Positions 36,299 to 45,184 of a DNA stretch of 64,000 nt are shown here, one piece after another. Numbering within the stretch: position 1 is the first letter of the stretch; each line of letters starts with the position of its first letter. A model generated the notes under the pieces. It was given only the letters and a program-made list of their open reading frames with translations, had not been told where the DNA came from and did no database searches. The translations under genes were made by a program, and so were the position numbers. Source of the DNA: Clostridium sp. AT4 (GTDB lineage Bacteria; Bacillota; Clostridia; Lachnospirales; Lachnospiraceae); NCBI RefSeq assembly GCF_001517625.2, contig NZ_LN999828.1, positions 2,084,529 to 2,148,528 on the forward strand, read 5' to 3'.

Positions 36299-37681
36299 TT
36301 AACGGAACTGGCTGTATTTATGTCCGGGCTGGATACCGCCCCTAAACGAAGCCAGTTCGCTGACTGTTACCAGCTGATAACCTCTGGCTGTCAGTTCAGG
36401 AATCAGAACTTCTGCCGCCTGTGCCGTTGGCTCATAAATATCATGCATCAAAATGATGTCTCCATCCTTTACCTGATCCAGAACCGTATCAATGGTTCTT
36501 TGAGCATTACGGTGCTGCCAGTCTCTCGTATCAATAGACCACATAATTGCCGGCATACCCATAGAGCCTAATACAGACAGTGATGCGCCGTCCACATATC
36601 CTCCTGGCGGACGCATCAGTACCGGAGACACACCGCAGGCAGAAGCAATCTTCTGATTCACAGAACCTACCTGGCTGCGAATGCCTTCCGCCCCAATTTT
36701 TGTAAGATATTTATGGTCATTGGTGTGGTTTGCGACCTCACAGCCCTGTTCGGCCATACGGCGGATCACTGCGGCATTGGAGTCCACATTGGTACCTACC
36801 ATAAAGAATGTAGCCCGTCCCCCATTCTGCTGCAAGCTGTCAAGGATCCGGCTGGTAACCGAAGTCCGCGGGCCGTCATCAAAGGTCAGGGCGATCATAG
36901 GTCTGGAGGGATCGACTGCGTTCATGGCTGCCTGAGGCGCTCCGGCGTCCTTTGCCGTGATCGCAGCCCTGATTCCATCGATCCTCAGGCCAGCTCCCTC
37001 CGTACCTGCCACAGCTCCATTTAATGCCCAATCCGTCCATGTACCATTCTGATAAACCTTATAATACAGATCATATGATGCTGCAGACGCTCCATACAGC
37101 TCCATGCAGATCGCTTCCAGCGGCGCCTCAGCAGACGCATTTCCCGCCTCCGCTCCATCCTCTGCCGGATCCAGCCAGCCGGTCCCGCTTAAATTTACCT
37201 GATAGCGGATGCCTACCTGGGCATCTGCCGGAATATTGATCAGATTCGCCCTCATAGCTGCCACCCAGCTTCCATAAGGAGCCTGCAATGCCTGATTATC
37301 CGCAGCCGTACCGCTCCATCCCTGGACCGGGGAGTAAATACTGTAGTTTACCTGAAGAGGGAGGTCAGATGAGGCTGTTGAATGATCCGCTGTATCCTGA
37401 ATTTCGGATCCGGTAGCGGACTGTCCGGATTCCCCCTGGGCTTCGGATCCGCCGGCCAGCTGACCTTCCGCACTCTGTACCCCATCTGTTTCAGACGGCT
37501 TTTCCTGCTCATCGTTCTGATCTGATGGGCCCGCTGCTTCCATGCCCGGCCCGCCGGCCGGACCTGCCGCCGCCCCTACTCCCATGGTTCCTGCAAGTGC
37601 CGTCATTCCCTGGGTTCCAAACAGGATTCCCATTATGACAAGCAGCGCCAAAATCCTGCCGTTTCGTTTTAAATTGCTCAT
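36299..37681 (-). CDS. Secreted polysaccharide deacetylase with ChW-like repeats
   Basis: This 460-residue protein has a signal peptide (about 5-30) and a Gly/Glu/Ser-rich spacer. Three ChW-like (clostridial hydrophobic Trp) repeats cover about 98-240 (YSPVQGWSG, LSGTGWLDPAEDG, YQNGTWTDWALNGAVAGTEG). A NodB deacetylase domain covers about 258-445 with LTFDDGPRT, NHTNDH and RPPGGYVDG, which contain the metal-binding Asp and His residues. It probably removes N-acetyl groups from peptidoglycan or other glycans at the wall. The ATG at 37681 follows AAGGAGA; the frame to 37726 is rejected. Confidence 0.92.
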   Translation of the reverse strand: MSNLKRNGRILALLVIMGILFGTQGMTALAGTMGVGAAAGPAGGPGMEAAGPSDQNDEQEKPSETDGVQSAEGQLAGGSEAQGESGQSATGSEIQDTADHSTASSDLPLQVNYSIYSPVQGWSGTAADNQALQAPYGSWVAAMRANLINIPADAQVGIRYQVNLSGTGWLDPAEDGAEAGNASAEAPLEAICMELYGASAASYDLYYKVYQNGTWTDWALNGAVAGTEGAGLRIDGIRAAITAKDAGAPQAAMNAVDPSRPMIALTFDDGPRTSVTSRILDSLQQNGGRATFFMVGTNVDSNAAVIRRMAEQGCEVANHTNDHKYLTKIGAEGIRSQVGSVNQKIASACGVSPVLMRPPGGYVDGASLSVLGSMGMPAIMWSIDTRDWQHRNAQRTIDTVLDQVKDGDIILMHDIYEPTAQAAEVLIPELTARGYQLVTVSELASFRGGIQPGHKYSQFR

Positions 37682-37761
37682 TCTTTCATTCTCCTTACTG
37701 TCTGCCGCTTCCAGTAGACCGTCCATCGCCTAAAGCCAATGGACTTCCTGCTTCATTGACC

Positions 37762-38301
37762 TCATGTCCCCGCTCCGAATACAGTCCGGCAGAGCATAAT
37801 ATATTCTTTGTAATAAAGATGTTCCTTTAAATCATCCAATGCATCTGCAATCCCCCAGTAATACCAGGCGTGCATGGCCTTATCCTTTTCATTAAACCGC
37901 TGCCAGATTTCATCCCCAAGAACCAGATAATCCTTTGCCGTACAGCGCATATTGCTGAGCTTATCCCCAAGAGCCAGGATCTTAATCTCTCTTGGAGCAC
38001 TTTTCAGATGCTGTATGGTAGCTCCCTTCCGTTCCCTCCAGCATTTTGTTTTATCCTCTGTCTCATTTGCCACCAGACAGGCTACTCTTGAACCGAAGCG
38101 CTCCCTAATCTCCTCTTCTGTCACGCCCGTATCCTCAACCACATCATGCAAAAGCGCTGCCGCGATCATCTCCGGATCATCCGTAAACCCGGATACGATC
38201 AGAGCTGCCTCCATCGGGTGTGTAATATACGGGATCTGTGTCCCTTTTCTGAATGTTCCATGGTGCGCCTGCGCCGCAAATGCTGCTGCTTCTTCTATCA
38301 T
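37762..38301 (-). CDS. HD-domain (p)ppGpp hydrolase-like protein
   Basis: This 179-residue stand-alone HD domain is like the SpoT/Mesh1 hydrolase part. It shows HHGTFRKGTQIPYITHPMEA near residue 14, LLHDVVEDT with the HD pair near 50, and ALGDKLSNMRCT near 110. No synthetase domain is present. It may hydrolyse (p)ppGpp or related nucleotides, forming a small-alarmone-hydrolase type enzyme. The family also includes other HD phosphohydrolases. It is a single gene, divergent from the repeat-tail gene. Confidence 0.85.
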   Translation of the reverse strand: MIEEAAAFAAQAHHGTFRKGTQIPYITHPMEAALIVSGFTDDPEMIAAALLHDVVEDTGVTEEEIRERFGSRVACLVANETEDKTKCWRERKGATIQHLKSAPREIKILALGDKLSNMRCTAKDYLVLGDEIWQRFNEKDKAMHAWYYWGIADALDDLKEHLYYKEYIMLCRTVFGAGT

Positions 38302-38439
38302 GGCTCTGCCCCTTTTCTCGCTAGACCCCTGAGGATCATCCTGTGCCCTTCCCGTTCCGGGAATATTTTGGCATATGTAGTATCATTTTCATCATATCAT
38401 ATTCTGCTCCTGTTTTCATCCCTTTTCCCCACAGACTTT

Positions 38440-38477
38440 CTTACAACACTCTTACAAGAGCAATTTTTCCTTGTAAG
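38440..38477 (+). promoter_or_regulatory. CTTACAA repeat cluster overlapping the promoter
   Basis: CTTACAA at 38440-38446 and 38451-38457 are direct repeats with 11-bp period. TTGTAAG at 38471-38477 is the inverted copy and covers the -35. This is consistent with an OmpR-type regulator site. Confidence 0.5.
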
Positions 38478-38499
38478 ACCAGACAATTTCTGCTATGCT
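38471..38499 (+). promoter_or_regulatory. Promoter of the repeat-tail gene
   Basis: TTGTAA (38471-38476), 17-nt spacer, TATGCT (38494-38499). The -35 is part of the CTTACAA repeat cluster. Confidence 0.6.
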
Positions 38500-38540
38500 A
38501 TAGTGGTATTTTGACCAAACTTCAAAGGAGGACAAAGGCA

Positions 38541-39773
38541 ATGGACCGCCATTCATCCTATACAGCGCCCCGCAGCGACCGTTCACCGGCCTCACGCGGC
38601 TCACGGCGCAGCCCCAAAACCAGCAATAACGGCCGTTCCGGAAATGAAAACCGGTTCCTTCACAATCTTTTATGGTATGTGCTGCCGTTTATTGTTTTCA
38701 ATCTTCTTCTGCTCTTTCTGGTGACCGCTTCCCCCCGAATCGAGCTGACTGTAGGGGACACCACTGATTACAAAACCGTAGATGTTTCCCTTAAGGTAAA
38801 GTCACTGATTCCTATCCGGAAACTTACCACAACCCTGGAATCCCAGGATATTGAATTCAAAAAAGAAGGCGGCGTTTACCATGCTGCCTTAACAAATAAC
38901 GGCGCTCTGGAAATCTATGTGGAGGGCTGGAACGGTATGCCTGCCCGTCAAAACGAGCATATCGCAGTCTTAGATGACACAGCTCCCTCGATCGATGAAG
39001 AAACTGTGGTCATGGAAGACGGTAAACTGGAGCTGATCGCAGAGGACAATATTTCCGGAATCAATTATGAGGCTGTTTATGCTACGGATGATGCTGGAAA
39101 ACGGACAGCTCCTGTCAGCTATGACAAGGAAACCGGCCGCATTACCTTTGATCTGGAGAAAGGTTCCCTGACCGTATATCTGGAAGATATGGCCGGAAAT
39201 GCAAATCAGTCCGCTTTTTCCTTAAGCACCTCCGGCATTGACACAGACAGCCGGGAAACAGATTTCCCGGAAGACGGAGAAAACGGAACAAACGGAAGTA
39301 AAAAGGAGGAGGACAAGAAAACCTCCAATTCCGATAAGGAAAAGACGTCCAAGAGCACGGAAGCCGCAAAGTCTTCCAAAACTTCCAAGAATACAGAGGC
39401 GTCTAAGTCTACCAAGGCGTCTAAGAGTACGGAAACCGCTAAGAATGCAAAGGCCGCAAAGAGCACGGAAGCTACAAAATCCACGAAGGCTCCTAAGAGT
39501 ACAGAGGCCACAAAATCTACCAAAGCTGCAAAGAACACAGAAACCTCAAAAACTGCTCAGACGTCCAAGAGCTCGGAAGCTGCAAAATCTGAGACAAAAG
39601 CTTCCAAAAATACAGAAACCTCCAAAGCTACATCTGCTGCGAAAGCAACAGAAGCTTCCAAACCCGCAGAGGCCACCAAAGCGGCAGAGGCTTCCAAAGC
39701 CACTCAGGAATCCAAACCGGCAGAATCCGCTCCCGCTTCGAAAACAATGCCTGTGATTGAGCCGTTGAATTGA
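38541..39773 (+). CDS. Membrane-anchored protein with Lys/Ser/Thr/Ala repeat tail
   Basis: This 410-residue protein has a basic, Ser/Arg-rich N-terminus of about 45 residues, one TM (about 48-68, LLWYVLPFIVFNLLLLFLV), then an extracytoplasmic beta-rich domain (about 70-235). The tail from about residue 270 to 400 has a hexapeptide period of the type xK(S/N)T(E/K)(A/T). No sortase motif is seen. The positive N-terminus suggests an Nin-Cout single pass. The repetitive tail may span the wall or be glycosylated. AAAGGAGGAC precedes the ATG. No named family is recognised for the middle domain. Confidence 0.78.
   Translation: MDRHSSYTAPRSDRSPASRGSRRSPKTSNNGRSGNENRFLHNLLWYVLPFIVFNLLLLFLVTASPRIELTVGDTTDYKTVDVSLKVKSLIPIRKLTTTLESQDIEFKKEGGVYHAALTNNGALEIYVEGWNGMPARQNEHIAVLDDTAPSIDEETVVMEDGKLELIAEDNISGINYEAVYATDDAGKRTAPVSYDKETGRITFDLEKGSLTVYLEDMAGNANQSAFSLSTSGIDTDSRETDFPEDGENGTNGSKKEEDKKTSNSDKEKTSKSTEAAKSSKTSKNTEASKSTKASKSTETAKNAKAAKSTEATKSTKAPKSTEATKSTKAAKNTETSKTAQTSKSSEAAKSETKASKNTETSKATSAAKATEASKPAEATKAAEASKATQESKPAESAPASKTMPVIEPLN
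39343..39741 (+). repeat. 18-bp-period coding repeats (KSTEA-type hexapeptides)
   Basis: Within the repeat-tail gene, the codons for xK(S/N)T(E/K)(A/T) recur about twenty times with drift. It is a coding low-complexity tract, not a CRISPR array. Confidence 0.8.
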
Positions 39774-39812
39774 AAGGGAGGAACTTCTCAATAATTAAAA
39801 GCTATTTATTAT

Positions 39813-40143
39813 GAGGGTGTCGCAAAATCATCAAATTAGATGATTGAGCGATGCCCTCGCTCTATATATGAAAAAATCCGGAAAGAATTCTTTTCATTTG
39901 GAAATTCTTCCGGATTTTTGGCGTACTTTAAAAAAGCCTCCATTTTTTTGGCTGTTCAGGCTGTTTCTTTTACTGGGAAAAGCTAACTTTCTGTGCGTTC
40001 TTTTTGGATTTTTGCATGCAGTTTATTAATGTTATACCCCCTACAGAGCAAAAGAATCTCCTGTTTTACCTTGGTTTTTCCTCGAAGTAAAAATCATTGA
40101 AATTCATAATCGTTTTTCAAAACTCCAAATGCCCCTTCATTCT
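39813..40143 (-). pseudogene. Decayed right end of an IS1182-family element with transposase fragment
   Basis: On the minus strand, from about 40143 to 39956, the frame reads NEGAFGVLKNDYEFQ, stop, FLLRGKTKVKQEILLL, then GYNINKLHAKIQKE, stop, LFPVKETA. This is the conserved C-terminal end of IS1182-type transposases, with two internal stops (TGA at 40096-40098 approx., TAG near 39983). The end motif GAGGGTGTCGCAAAATCATC begins near 39813. A strong hairpin lies at 39872-39919. The N-terminal part and left end are missing, so the element is dead. It fills most of the gap between the repeat-tail gene and the DUF1016 gene. Confidence 0.75.
39872..39919. terminator. Hairpin/terminator in the IS remnant
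   Basis: AAAAATCCGGAA (39872-39883) pairs perfectly with TTCCGGATTTTT (39908-39919). The stem is extended by a shorter AATTC/AATTC part. T-runs flank both sides, so it can terminate either strand. Confidence 0.7.
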
Positions 40144-40208
40144 TTTCGAACCTGTCGAAATTTCCGGATAGTTACATCATCCAAATTATGCAACAACCTG
40201 TTGCACAA

Positions 40209-41285
40209 TTACGCCAGTTCCCTTTCGATTTCTGCAATAGACGGTAAACTACTCTTTAATTCTTCCGGTAATTCCTTTTCTATTTGATTTTGCCATTCTG
40301 CAACACCGATCGGATTTTGATATCCTGTCAAAGAATACTCAACAACCGTCTTATTCTTCCCTTTCACCAATAACAAACCAATCGTTGGCTTATCATCTGG
40401 ATGGCATAAAATATCATTTACGATATTCTGATACATATTAAGCTGACTGATAAATCCTGGTTCAAAATCACAGGCCTTTAATTCAATCACAACATAACAA
40501 CGAAGTTTCAAATGATAAAACAGCAAATCAATATAAAAATCCTGTCCTCCCACTTCCAAATGTACCTGTCTGCCTACAAACGCAAAACCCTGCCCCAGTT
40601 CCAATAAAAATTTCTGAATATGTTCTACCAATTGACGCTCAATTTCAACTTCACGTCTTGGCATATCGGTACCTAAAAAATCAAATAAATATGGATCTTT
40701 GAAAATCTGGTTTGCCATATCCGAATCTGCCGGCGGTAATGCGGCCGGAAAGTTGTTCACACTTTTCCCAGTACGCTCAAGTAATCTGTTCTGTATCTGA
40801 AAATCCAATACATTACTGCTCCAACCGTTTTCAATAGTCTTATGAGCATACCAAATTCGTTCTTCCTGTGTACTCAGTTTATCAAGCAATTTTAAATTTG
40901 TTCGCCATGGTATTTGTGCAACAACCTGCTGCACCTTTTCAAAATCAGGCCAACAGGCCGCAAATTTTCTCATATACTTGATATTTCTTGGCGAAAAACC
41001 GGACATATCTGGAAATGCTTCTTTCAAATCTTTTGACATACGGTCTATAATTTTCGCTCCCCAGCCTTCCTTTTCCTGTTTTTGCAGAATTTCTTTTCCT
41101 ATGTGCCAATAAAGACAAATCATACTTGAATTCGCATTCAATACAACAGTTAGTCGCTGATGTTGAATCTCTTTTTTAATTTCTTCTATAAATTCCAAAT
41201 AGGCACCACTCATGTCAGAAAGATTTGGAGCAACAGGGAAAATTACACCCTCTTTATTCTTTCCCATCCGATTTCGATTTTCCAA
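40209..41285 (-). CDS. DUF1016/YhcG-type PDDEXK nuclease-domain protein
   Basis: This 358-residue cytoplasmic protein has an N-terminal DUF1016 domain (about 30-190; SMICLYWHIGKEIL, GFSPRNIKYMRKFA) and a C-terminal YhcG-type PDDEXK nuclease domain. That domain has the sequence VGGQDFYIDLLFYHLKLRCYV with Asp near 253 and VIELKACDFEPG (E-x-K) near 268. Base composition is AT-richer than neighbours and it lies beside a dead transposase, which suggests transfer. DUF1016 proteins are often seen near restriction-modification or toxin genes, but here it is alone. Role unknown. Confidence 0.87.
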   Translation of the reverse strand: MENRNRMGKNKEGVIFPVAPNLSDMSGAYLEFIEEIKKEIQHQRLTVVLNANSSMICLYWHIGKEILQKQEKEGWGAKIIDRMSKDLKEAFPDMSGFSPRNIKYMRKFAACWPDFEKVQQVVAQIPWRTNLKLLDKLSTQEERIWYAHKTIENGWSSNVLDFQIQNRLLERTGKSVNNFPAALPPADSDMANQIFKDPYLFDFLGTDMPRREVEIERQLVEHIQKFLLELGQGFAFVGRQVHLEVGGQDFYIDLLFYHLKLRCYVVIELKACDFEPGFISQLNMYQNIVNDILCHPDDKPTIGLLLVKGKNKTVVEYSLTGYQNPIGVAEWQNQIEKELPEELKSSLPSIAEIERELA

Positions 41286-41306
41286 TTTTCTCGCCTCACA
41301 ATTCTC

Positions 41307-42677
41307 CTATTTTCTTTTTACCCGCTCCAATTTTACAACCGTTTCGCAGTGTCCCCCCTGCGGAAACATATCACACCCTCTAACCTTCTTCACCTCATAC
41401 CCCCCATCCACAAGGTATCTCAGATCTCTTGCCAGGGTAGCGGAATCGCAGCTGACATAAACGACCCGTTCGGGCCGCATTTTCAGGATCGTATCCAGGC
41501 ACATCTGGTCGCAGCCCTTTCTTGGGGGATCTACCACGATCACATCGGCATAGATCTGGTTCTTTTCATACTGCTCCGGCAGCACCTCCTCTGCCTTTCC
41601 TACAAAGAACTCCACATTTTCCATTCCATTCAACCGGGCATTTCTTCTGGCATCTTCAATGGCCTGGGGGACAATCTCCACGCCATATACCTTTTTCGCC
41701 TTCTGGGCCAGGAACAGGGAAATAGTTCCAATGCCGCAGTACAGATCCCATACCGTTTCTTTTCCCGTAAGGCCCGCATATTCCAGGGCTGTTCCATACA
41801 GCTTTTCTGTCTGCACCGGATTAACCTGATAAAAAGACAGGGGGGAGATCTGATATGTTACATCCGAAATGGAATCTGTAATATACCCTGGACCATAAAG
41901 ATTTACAATCTCTTTTCCCATGATCACATTGGTCTTTTCCTCATTGATACTGTAAGAAATGCTGGTCATTCCTGAAACAGCCGACAGCCGCTTTACCAGC
42001 TCTTCCCCGTGGGGCAGGCGCTTTCCGTTGATCACCAGACAGACCATGATCTCACCGCTCTTAAACCCTTTTCGGATCAGGGCATGGCGAACCAGACCCT
42101 GATGGCTTTTCTCATCATAGGGCCTGATCCTATATTCCTTCATAAATGCCTTGATAATTTCCAGTATTCCCCTGTTTTCCTGTACCCCCAGCAGGCAGTC
42201 CGCATTTTCAATGATATCATGGGTGCGGCCCGCATAAAATCCGGTTATAATTTCTCCGTTTTTATTCATTCCAAAAGGAAACTGAGCCTTGTTGCGGTAC
42301 CGCCAGGGCTCCTCCATTCCAATAATTGGAAACATGGGGATTTCTTCCTCTTTAAAACCGCCGATCCGCATAAGGTTATTTTTAATCTTTCGCTCTTTAA
42401 ATGCCAGCTGCTCCTCATATTTCATGGCCTGGAGCTGGCAGCCCCCGCAGGGACGGGCCGCAGGGCATCTTGGCTCTGTCCGAAAAGCAGAAGAAGTGAT
42501 CACCTCCATCAGACGGGCAAAACCATAGGATTTTTTCATCTTCATGGCTTTCGCCCGCACCTGGTCGCCGATGACCGTATCCTTGATAAACCAGATGTAG
42601 CCGTCAAGCTTTCCGATACCGGAGCCGTCCTCGCTCATATCTTCAATGGTAACTGTAAATTCCTGATTTTTTTCCAC
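41307..42677 (-). CDS. rlmD: 23S rRNA (uracil-5-)-methyltransferase RumA/RlmD-type
   Basis: This 456-residue SAM-dependent RNA methyltransferase has a TRAM domain at the N-terminus (residues 1-60), an Fe-S cysteine cluster CPAARPCGGCQ near 75, SAM motifs VWDLYCGIGTISLFLA near 310, DPPRKGCDQ near 393 and catalytic Cys in VSCDSATLARDL near 418. It forms m5U in 23S rRNA; closely related TrmA-family proteins modify tRNA or other rRNA sites, so the exact target is uncertain. It lies 5 bp after yhaM, implying co-transcription. Confidence 0.92.
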   Translation of the reverse strand: MEKNQEFTVTIEDMSEDGSGIGKLDGYIWFIKDTVIGDQVRAKAMKMKKSYGFARLMEVITSSAFRTEPRCPAARPCGGCQLQAMKYEEQLAFKERKIKNNLMRIGGFKEEEIPMFPIIGMEEPWRYRNKAQFPFGMNKNGEIITGFYAGRTHDIIENADCLLGVQENRGILEIIKAFMKEYRIRPYDEKSHQGLVRHALIRKGFKSGEIMVCLVINGKRLPHGEELVKRLSAVSGMTSISYSINEEKTNVIMGKEIVNLYGPGYITDSISDVTYQISPLSFYQVNPVQTEKLYGTALEYAGLTGKETVWDLYCGIGTISLFLAQKAKKVYGVEIVPQAIEDARRNARLNGMENVEFFVGKAEEVLPEQYEKNQIYADVIVVDPPRKGCDQMCLDTILKMRPERVVYVSCDSATLARDLRYLVDGGYEVKKVRGCDMFPQGGHCETVVKLERVKRK

Positions 42678-42682
42678 TTTCC

Positions 42683-43633
42683 TTACTCCGTTGTCTTTCT
42701 GATGTTGGTTTCTAAAAGCCTGTTATAGCCCAGCCAGCCCTTATTCGTTCCGCCTGCTGCCAGAGCCTCGATCATTGTCTCCATCTTGGCATCTGTATTG
42801 TCTGCAAAATTCAGTGCCAGCGCTTCCAAAAGAGCCGGTTTCTTGGGTGAACCATATTCCAGCTCTCCGTGATGGGCCAGAATACAGTGTTTTAACTCAG
42901 ACGCCAGTCTGGGCGGGAAATCCGGAATCTGGCGGATCCGCTCGGAAATCATCTCCGTGCCGATCATAATATGGCCCAGAAGCTGGCCGTCGTCGGTATA
43001 ATCATTTTCAGGGAAACGTGACAGCTCCTGCATCTTTCCGATATCGTGGAACATGGCTGCGGTGAGAAGCAGGTCCCTGTTTAATGTCTTATAATACCCT
43101 GCATAGTAGTCGCAGAGCTTTACCACACTTAAGGTATGCTCTAAGAGTCCTCCTACGAATCCATGATGAACGGTCTTTGCCGCGGAATGGAACTGGAACG
43201 CCTTGGCAAATTCCTTATCTTCCACAAAATACCCTGACAAAAGCTGATTCAGCCATGGATTCTTCACACTGCGCACAAATCCCAGCAGCTCCTCATACAT
43301 CTTTCCAATCTCTTTTTTAGAAACAGGCAGATAATCCGCCTCCACATACTCTCCCTCTCTGGCTGTGCGGATCCGGCGCACATTCAGCTGGTTTGCATTC
43401 TGAAACAGCGTCACATCTGCCTCAATGTGCACATAGTCCATTGCGTCAAATTCCCCTACTCCCGGAGAAGAAAGATCCCAGATCTTTGCCTCAATGGTGC
43501 CTGTCTTATCCTGAAGGATCAGATTTCCATATTCTTTTCCTGTTTTTGTAAGCTGAATCTGTTTTGTCTTGCATAAATAAATATCGGAAATATGATTTCC
43601 TTCATGGAATGTCTCAATATATCTCATTTTCAT
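42683..43633 (-). CDS. yhaM: 3'-5' exoribonuclease YhaM-like
   Basis: This 316-residue protein has an N-terminal OB-fold nucleic-acid binding domain (about 10-95; GNLILQDKTGTIEAKIWD) and a C-terminal HD domain (about 155-300; HGFVGGLLEHTLSVVKL, FHDIGKM, LKHCILAHHGELEYGSP). This order is typical of YhaM, a metal-dependent 3'-5' exonuclease on RNA and DNA. A GAGATGAGGT ribosome site precedes the ATG. The rlmD-type gene follows within 5 bp. Confidence 0.92.
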   Translation of the reverse strand: MKMRYIETFHEGNHISDIYLCKTKQIQLTKTGKEYGNLILQDKTGTIEAKIWDLSSPGVGEFDAMDYVHIEADVTLFQNANQLNVRRIRTAREGEYVEADYLPVSKKEIGKMYEELLGFVRSVKNPWLNQLLSGYFVEDKEFAKAFQFHSAAKTVHHGFVGGLLEHTLSVVKLCDYYAGYYKTLNRDLLLTAAMFHDIGKMQELSRFPENDYTDDGQLLGHIMIGTEMISERIRQIPDFPPRLASELKHCILAHHGELEYGSPKKPALLEALALNFADNTDAKMETMIEALAAGGTNKGWLGYNRLLETNIRKTTE

Positions 43634-43691
43634 ACCTCATCTCTCTTTTACTGAAAAGGGAGTCCGCTTCGTTCGGACTCCCACACCGCAC

Positions 43692-45014
43692 TTATCTGGT
43701 TCCAACGGTTATCTCAAAGGGGATTTCCCTGTATTCGTCTTTGCCATTGCTGCGCTGTACGTTTACAATGATCTTCGTTCCTGCCTGGAGCTTTTCCACC
43801 TGCCCCTGAAATTCCTTCAGATTTGTCACCGGCATATCTCCCAGCTTTGTGAGAATATCCCCCGGCTGAAGGCCTGCATTATAAGCCGGACTGTCCATAA
43901 CGGCTTCTGAAATATAGATGCCCTTAGGCATTCCCTTCTGGGCCATGGCTGCCGTGATCTCCTGTCCCAGTATACCAAAGTAAGGCACAGGAAGACCGTT
44001 GCTCATAAGTTCCAAGGCCCCCTTATAATCCGATACGGACATAACGGCTGTCATGGAAGAATGATCCTCCTGCCCATAATCATCCACCGCCCAGCCGATC
44101 AGTTCTCCATCCGTATTAATAAGGAAAGTTCCCGCCTGGGAATCTGCCGCTGTATCCGTATAAAAGATCCTGGTACTTCCGTCTACTGCTTTTGTGCTGC
44201 GCACTACATAGGAAATAGCGCCGTATCCACTGGAACCGGTCACACCGGCCGGGGAACCGATGGCAACCACCAGATCTCCCTGCCTGACACCGTAAGAATT
44301 TCCCAGCGGAAGCTCTTTTATGCGCTCATACTGCCTGTCCTCCAGCTCTGCGGCATTTACGCTTACAAGAGCCATATCTGCCACAGAATCCTTTTGTTTT
44401 ACAGTACCCGGAAGAATGGTTCCGCCTGAAAATGATACTTCAATGGAATCCGCCGTATCTACCGCCTCATCCGGCACCAGAACAAGGATTTCTCCTCTTG
44501 TGCAGGAAATCACCACGCCTGAATACTGGCCTGTAGTTTCAATGGGATTATCAAACCAGTCCGTTTCCCTCTGAATCGAGTGAACAGAAGCCACACAGCC
44601 CTCATTCTCTTCAACCAGCGTATTCAAATTTCCGTAGAGACGGTTCAGATCATCCATAGAATACGGATACTTCTCCATCTCTGACCGCACCATATCCTCC
44701 ACCGGCTCTGTTTCCTCAGGCACTGGCGCACACTCTGTCTGTACAGGCTGCTGCGCTTCCGGCTCATCCTTTGCAATGGTGATCGGCTCCTGCTCTGTCT
44801 CCTCCGGGCCGAAGGCTCTGTCTGCGATCGGCTTTACAGCCGAAAAGCATACCGCAGCTGCTGTTCCGAACACAACTGCGCAGACTCCTACCAGCAAAAT
44901 TTTTCTCATGATCTGCCGCCCGGAAGGTGGCTGGCGAACGATCTTCTCCCTGATAAACGGTTTCTGTTTTTCCTGGCCTTCGTCCGTTCCCTTGTCTTCA
45001 CGCTTATCCGCCAT
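43692..45014 (-). CDS. HtrA-like protein with degenerate protease triad and PDZ domain
   Basis: This 440-residue protein has a cytoplasmic N-terminus, one TM (about 48-70), an extracytoplasmic trypsin-fold domain (about 160-330) and a PDZ domain (about 345-435; KGIYISEAVMDSPAYNAGL, ILTKLGDMPV). The DegP/HtrA catalytic His region is GEILVLVPDEAV with no His. The Asp region is VADMALVSVN. The Ser region is DSQAGTFLIN where GNSGGPLIN is expected, so Ser appears replaced. Thus it is probably a non-proteolytic PDZ scaffold. The ATG at 45014 follows GGAGGAGCG; the frame to 45041 is rejected. Confidence 0.85.
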   Translation of the reverse strand: MADKREDKGTDEGQEKQKPFIREKIVRQPPSGRQIMRKILLVGVCAVVFGTAAAVCFSAVKPIADRAFGPEETEQEPITIAKDEPEAQQPVQTECAPVPEETEPVEDMVRSEMEKYPYSMDDLNRLYGNLNTLVEENEGCVASVHSIQRETDWFDNPIETTGQYSGVVISCTRGEILVLVPDEAVDTADSIEVSFSGGTILPGTVKQKDSVADMALVSVNAAELEDRQYERIKELPLGNSYGVRQGDLVVAIGSPAGVTGSSGYGAISYVVRSTKAVDGSTRIFYTDTAADSQAGTFLINTDGELIGWAVDDYGQEDHSSMTAVMSVSDYKGALELMSNGLPVPYFGILGQEITAAMAQKGMPKGIYISEAVMDSPAYNAGLQPGDILTKLGDMPVTNLKEFQGQVEKLQAGTKIIVNVQRSNGKDEYREIPFEITVGTR

Positions 45015-45184
45015 TTCGCTCCTCCTTACGAAGAATCTCACCTCTTATTATACGGTTCTCACGCTTAATATGCAAGTTTTTGTTCGTTCGGAATTTTCCC
45101 CTATCGTAAATATCGGGGGATGTGGTATACTTGTCCGTGTAAACAGGATATTTTGTACCACTCTCAGGAGGTTATTGATAGAAA

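Noticed and set aside
39343..39741. Apparent direct repeats resembling a CRISPR-like array
   Set aside because: The repeats are coding, 18-bp periodic with drift, and have no spacers.
39238..39756. Arg/Pro-rich plus-strand frame and a minus-strand frame over the repeat tail
   Set aside because: Both are shadows produced by the repetitive codons of the repeat-tail gene.
39844..40029. 61-residue plus-strand open frame
   Set aside because: It runs antisense through the IS1182 remnant and its hairpin, with no ribosome site.
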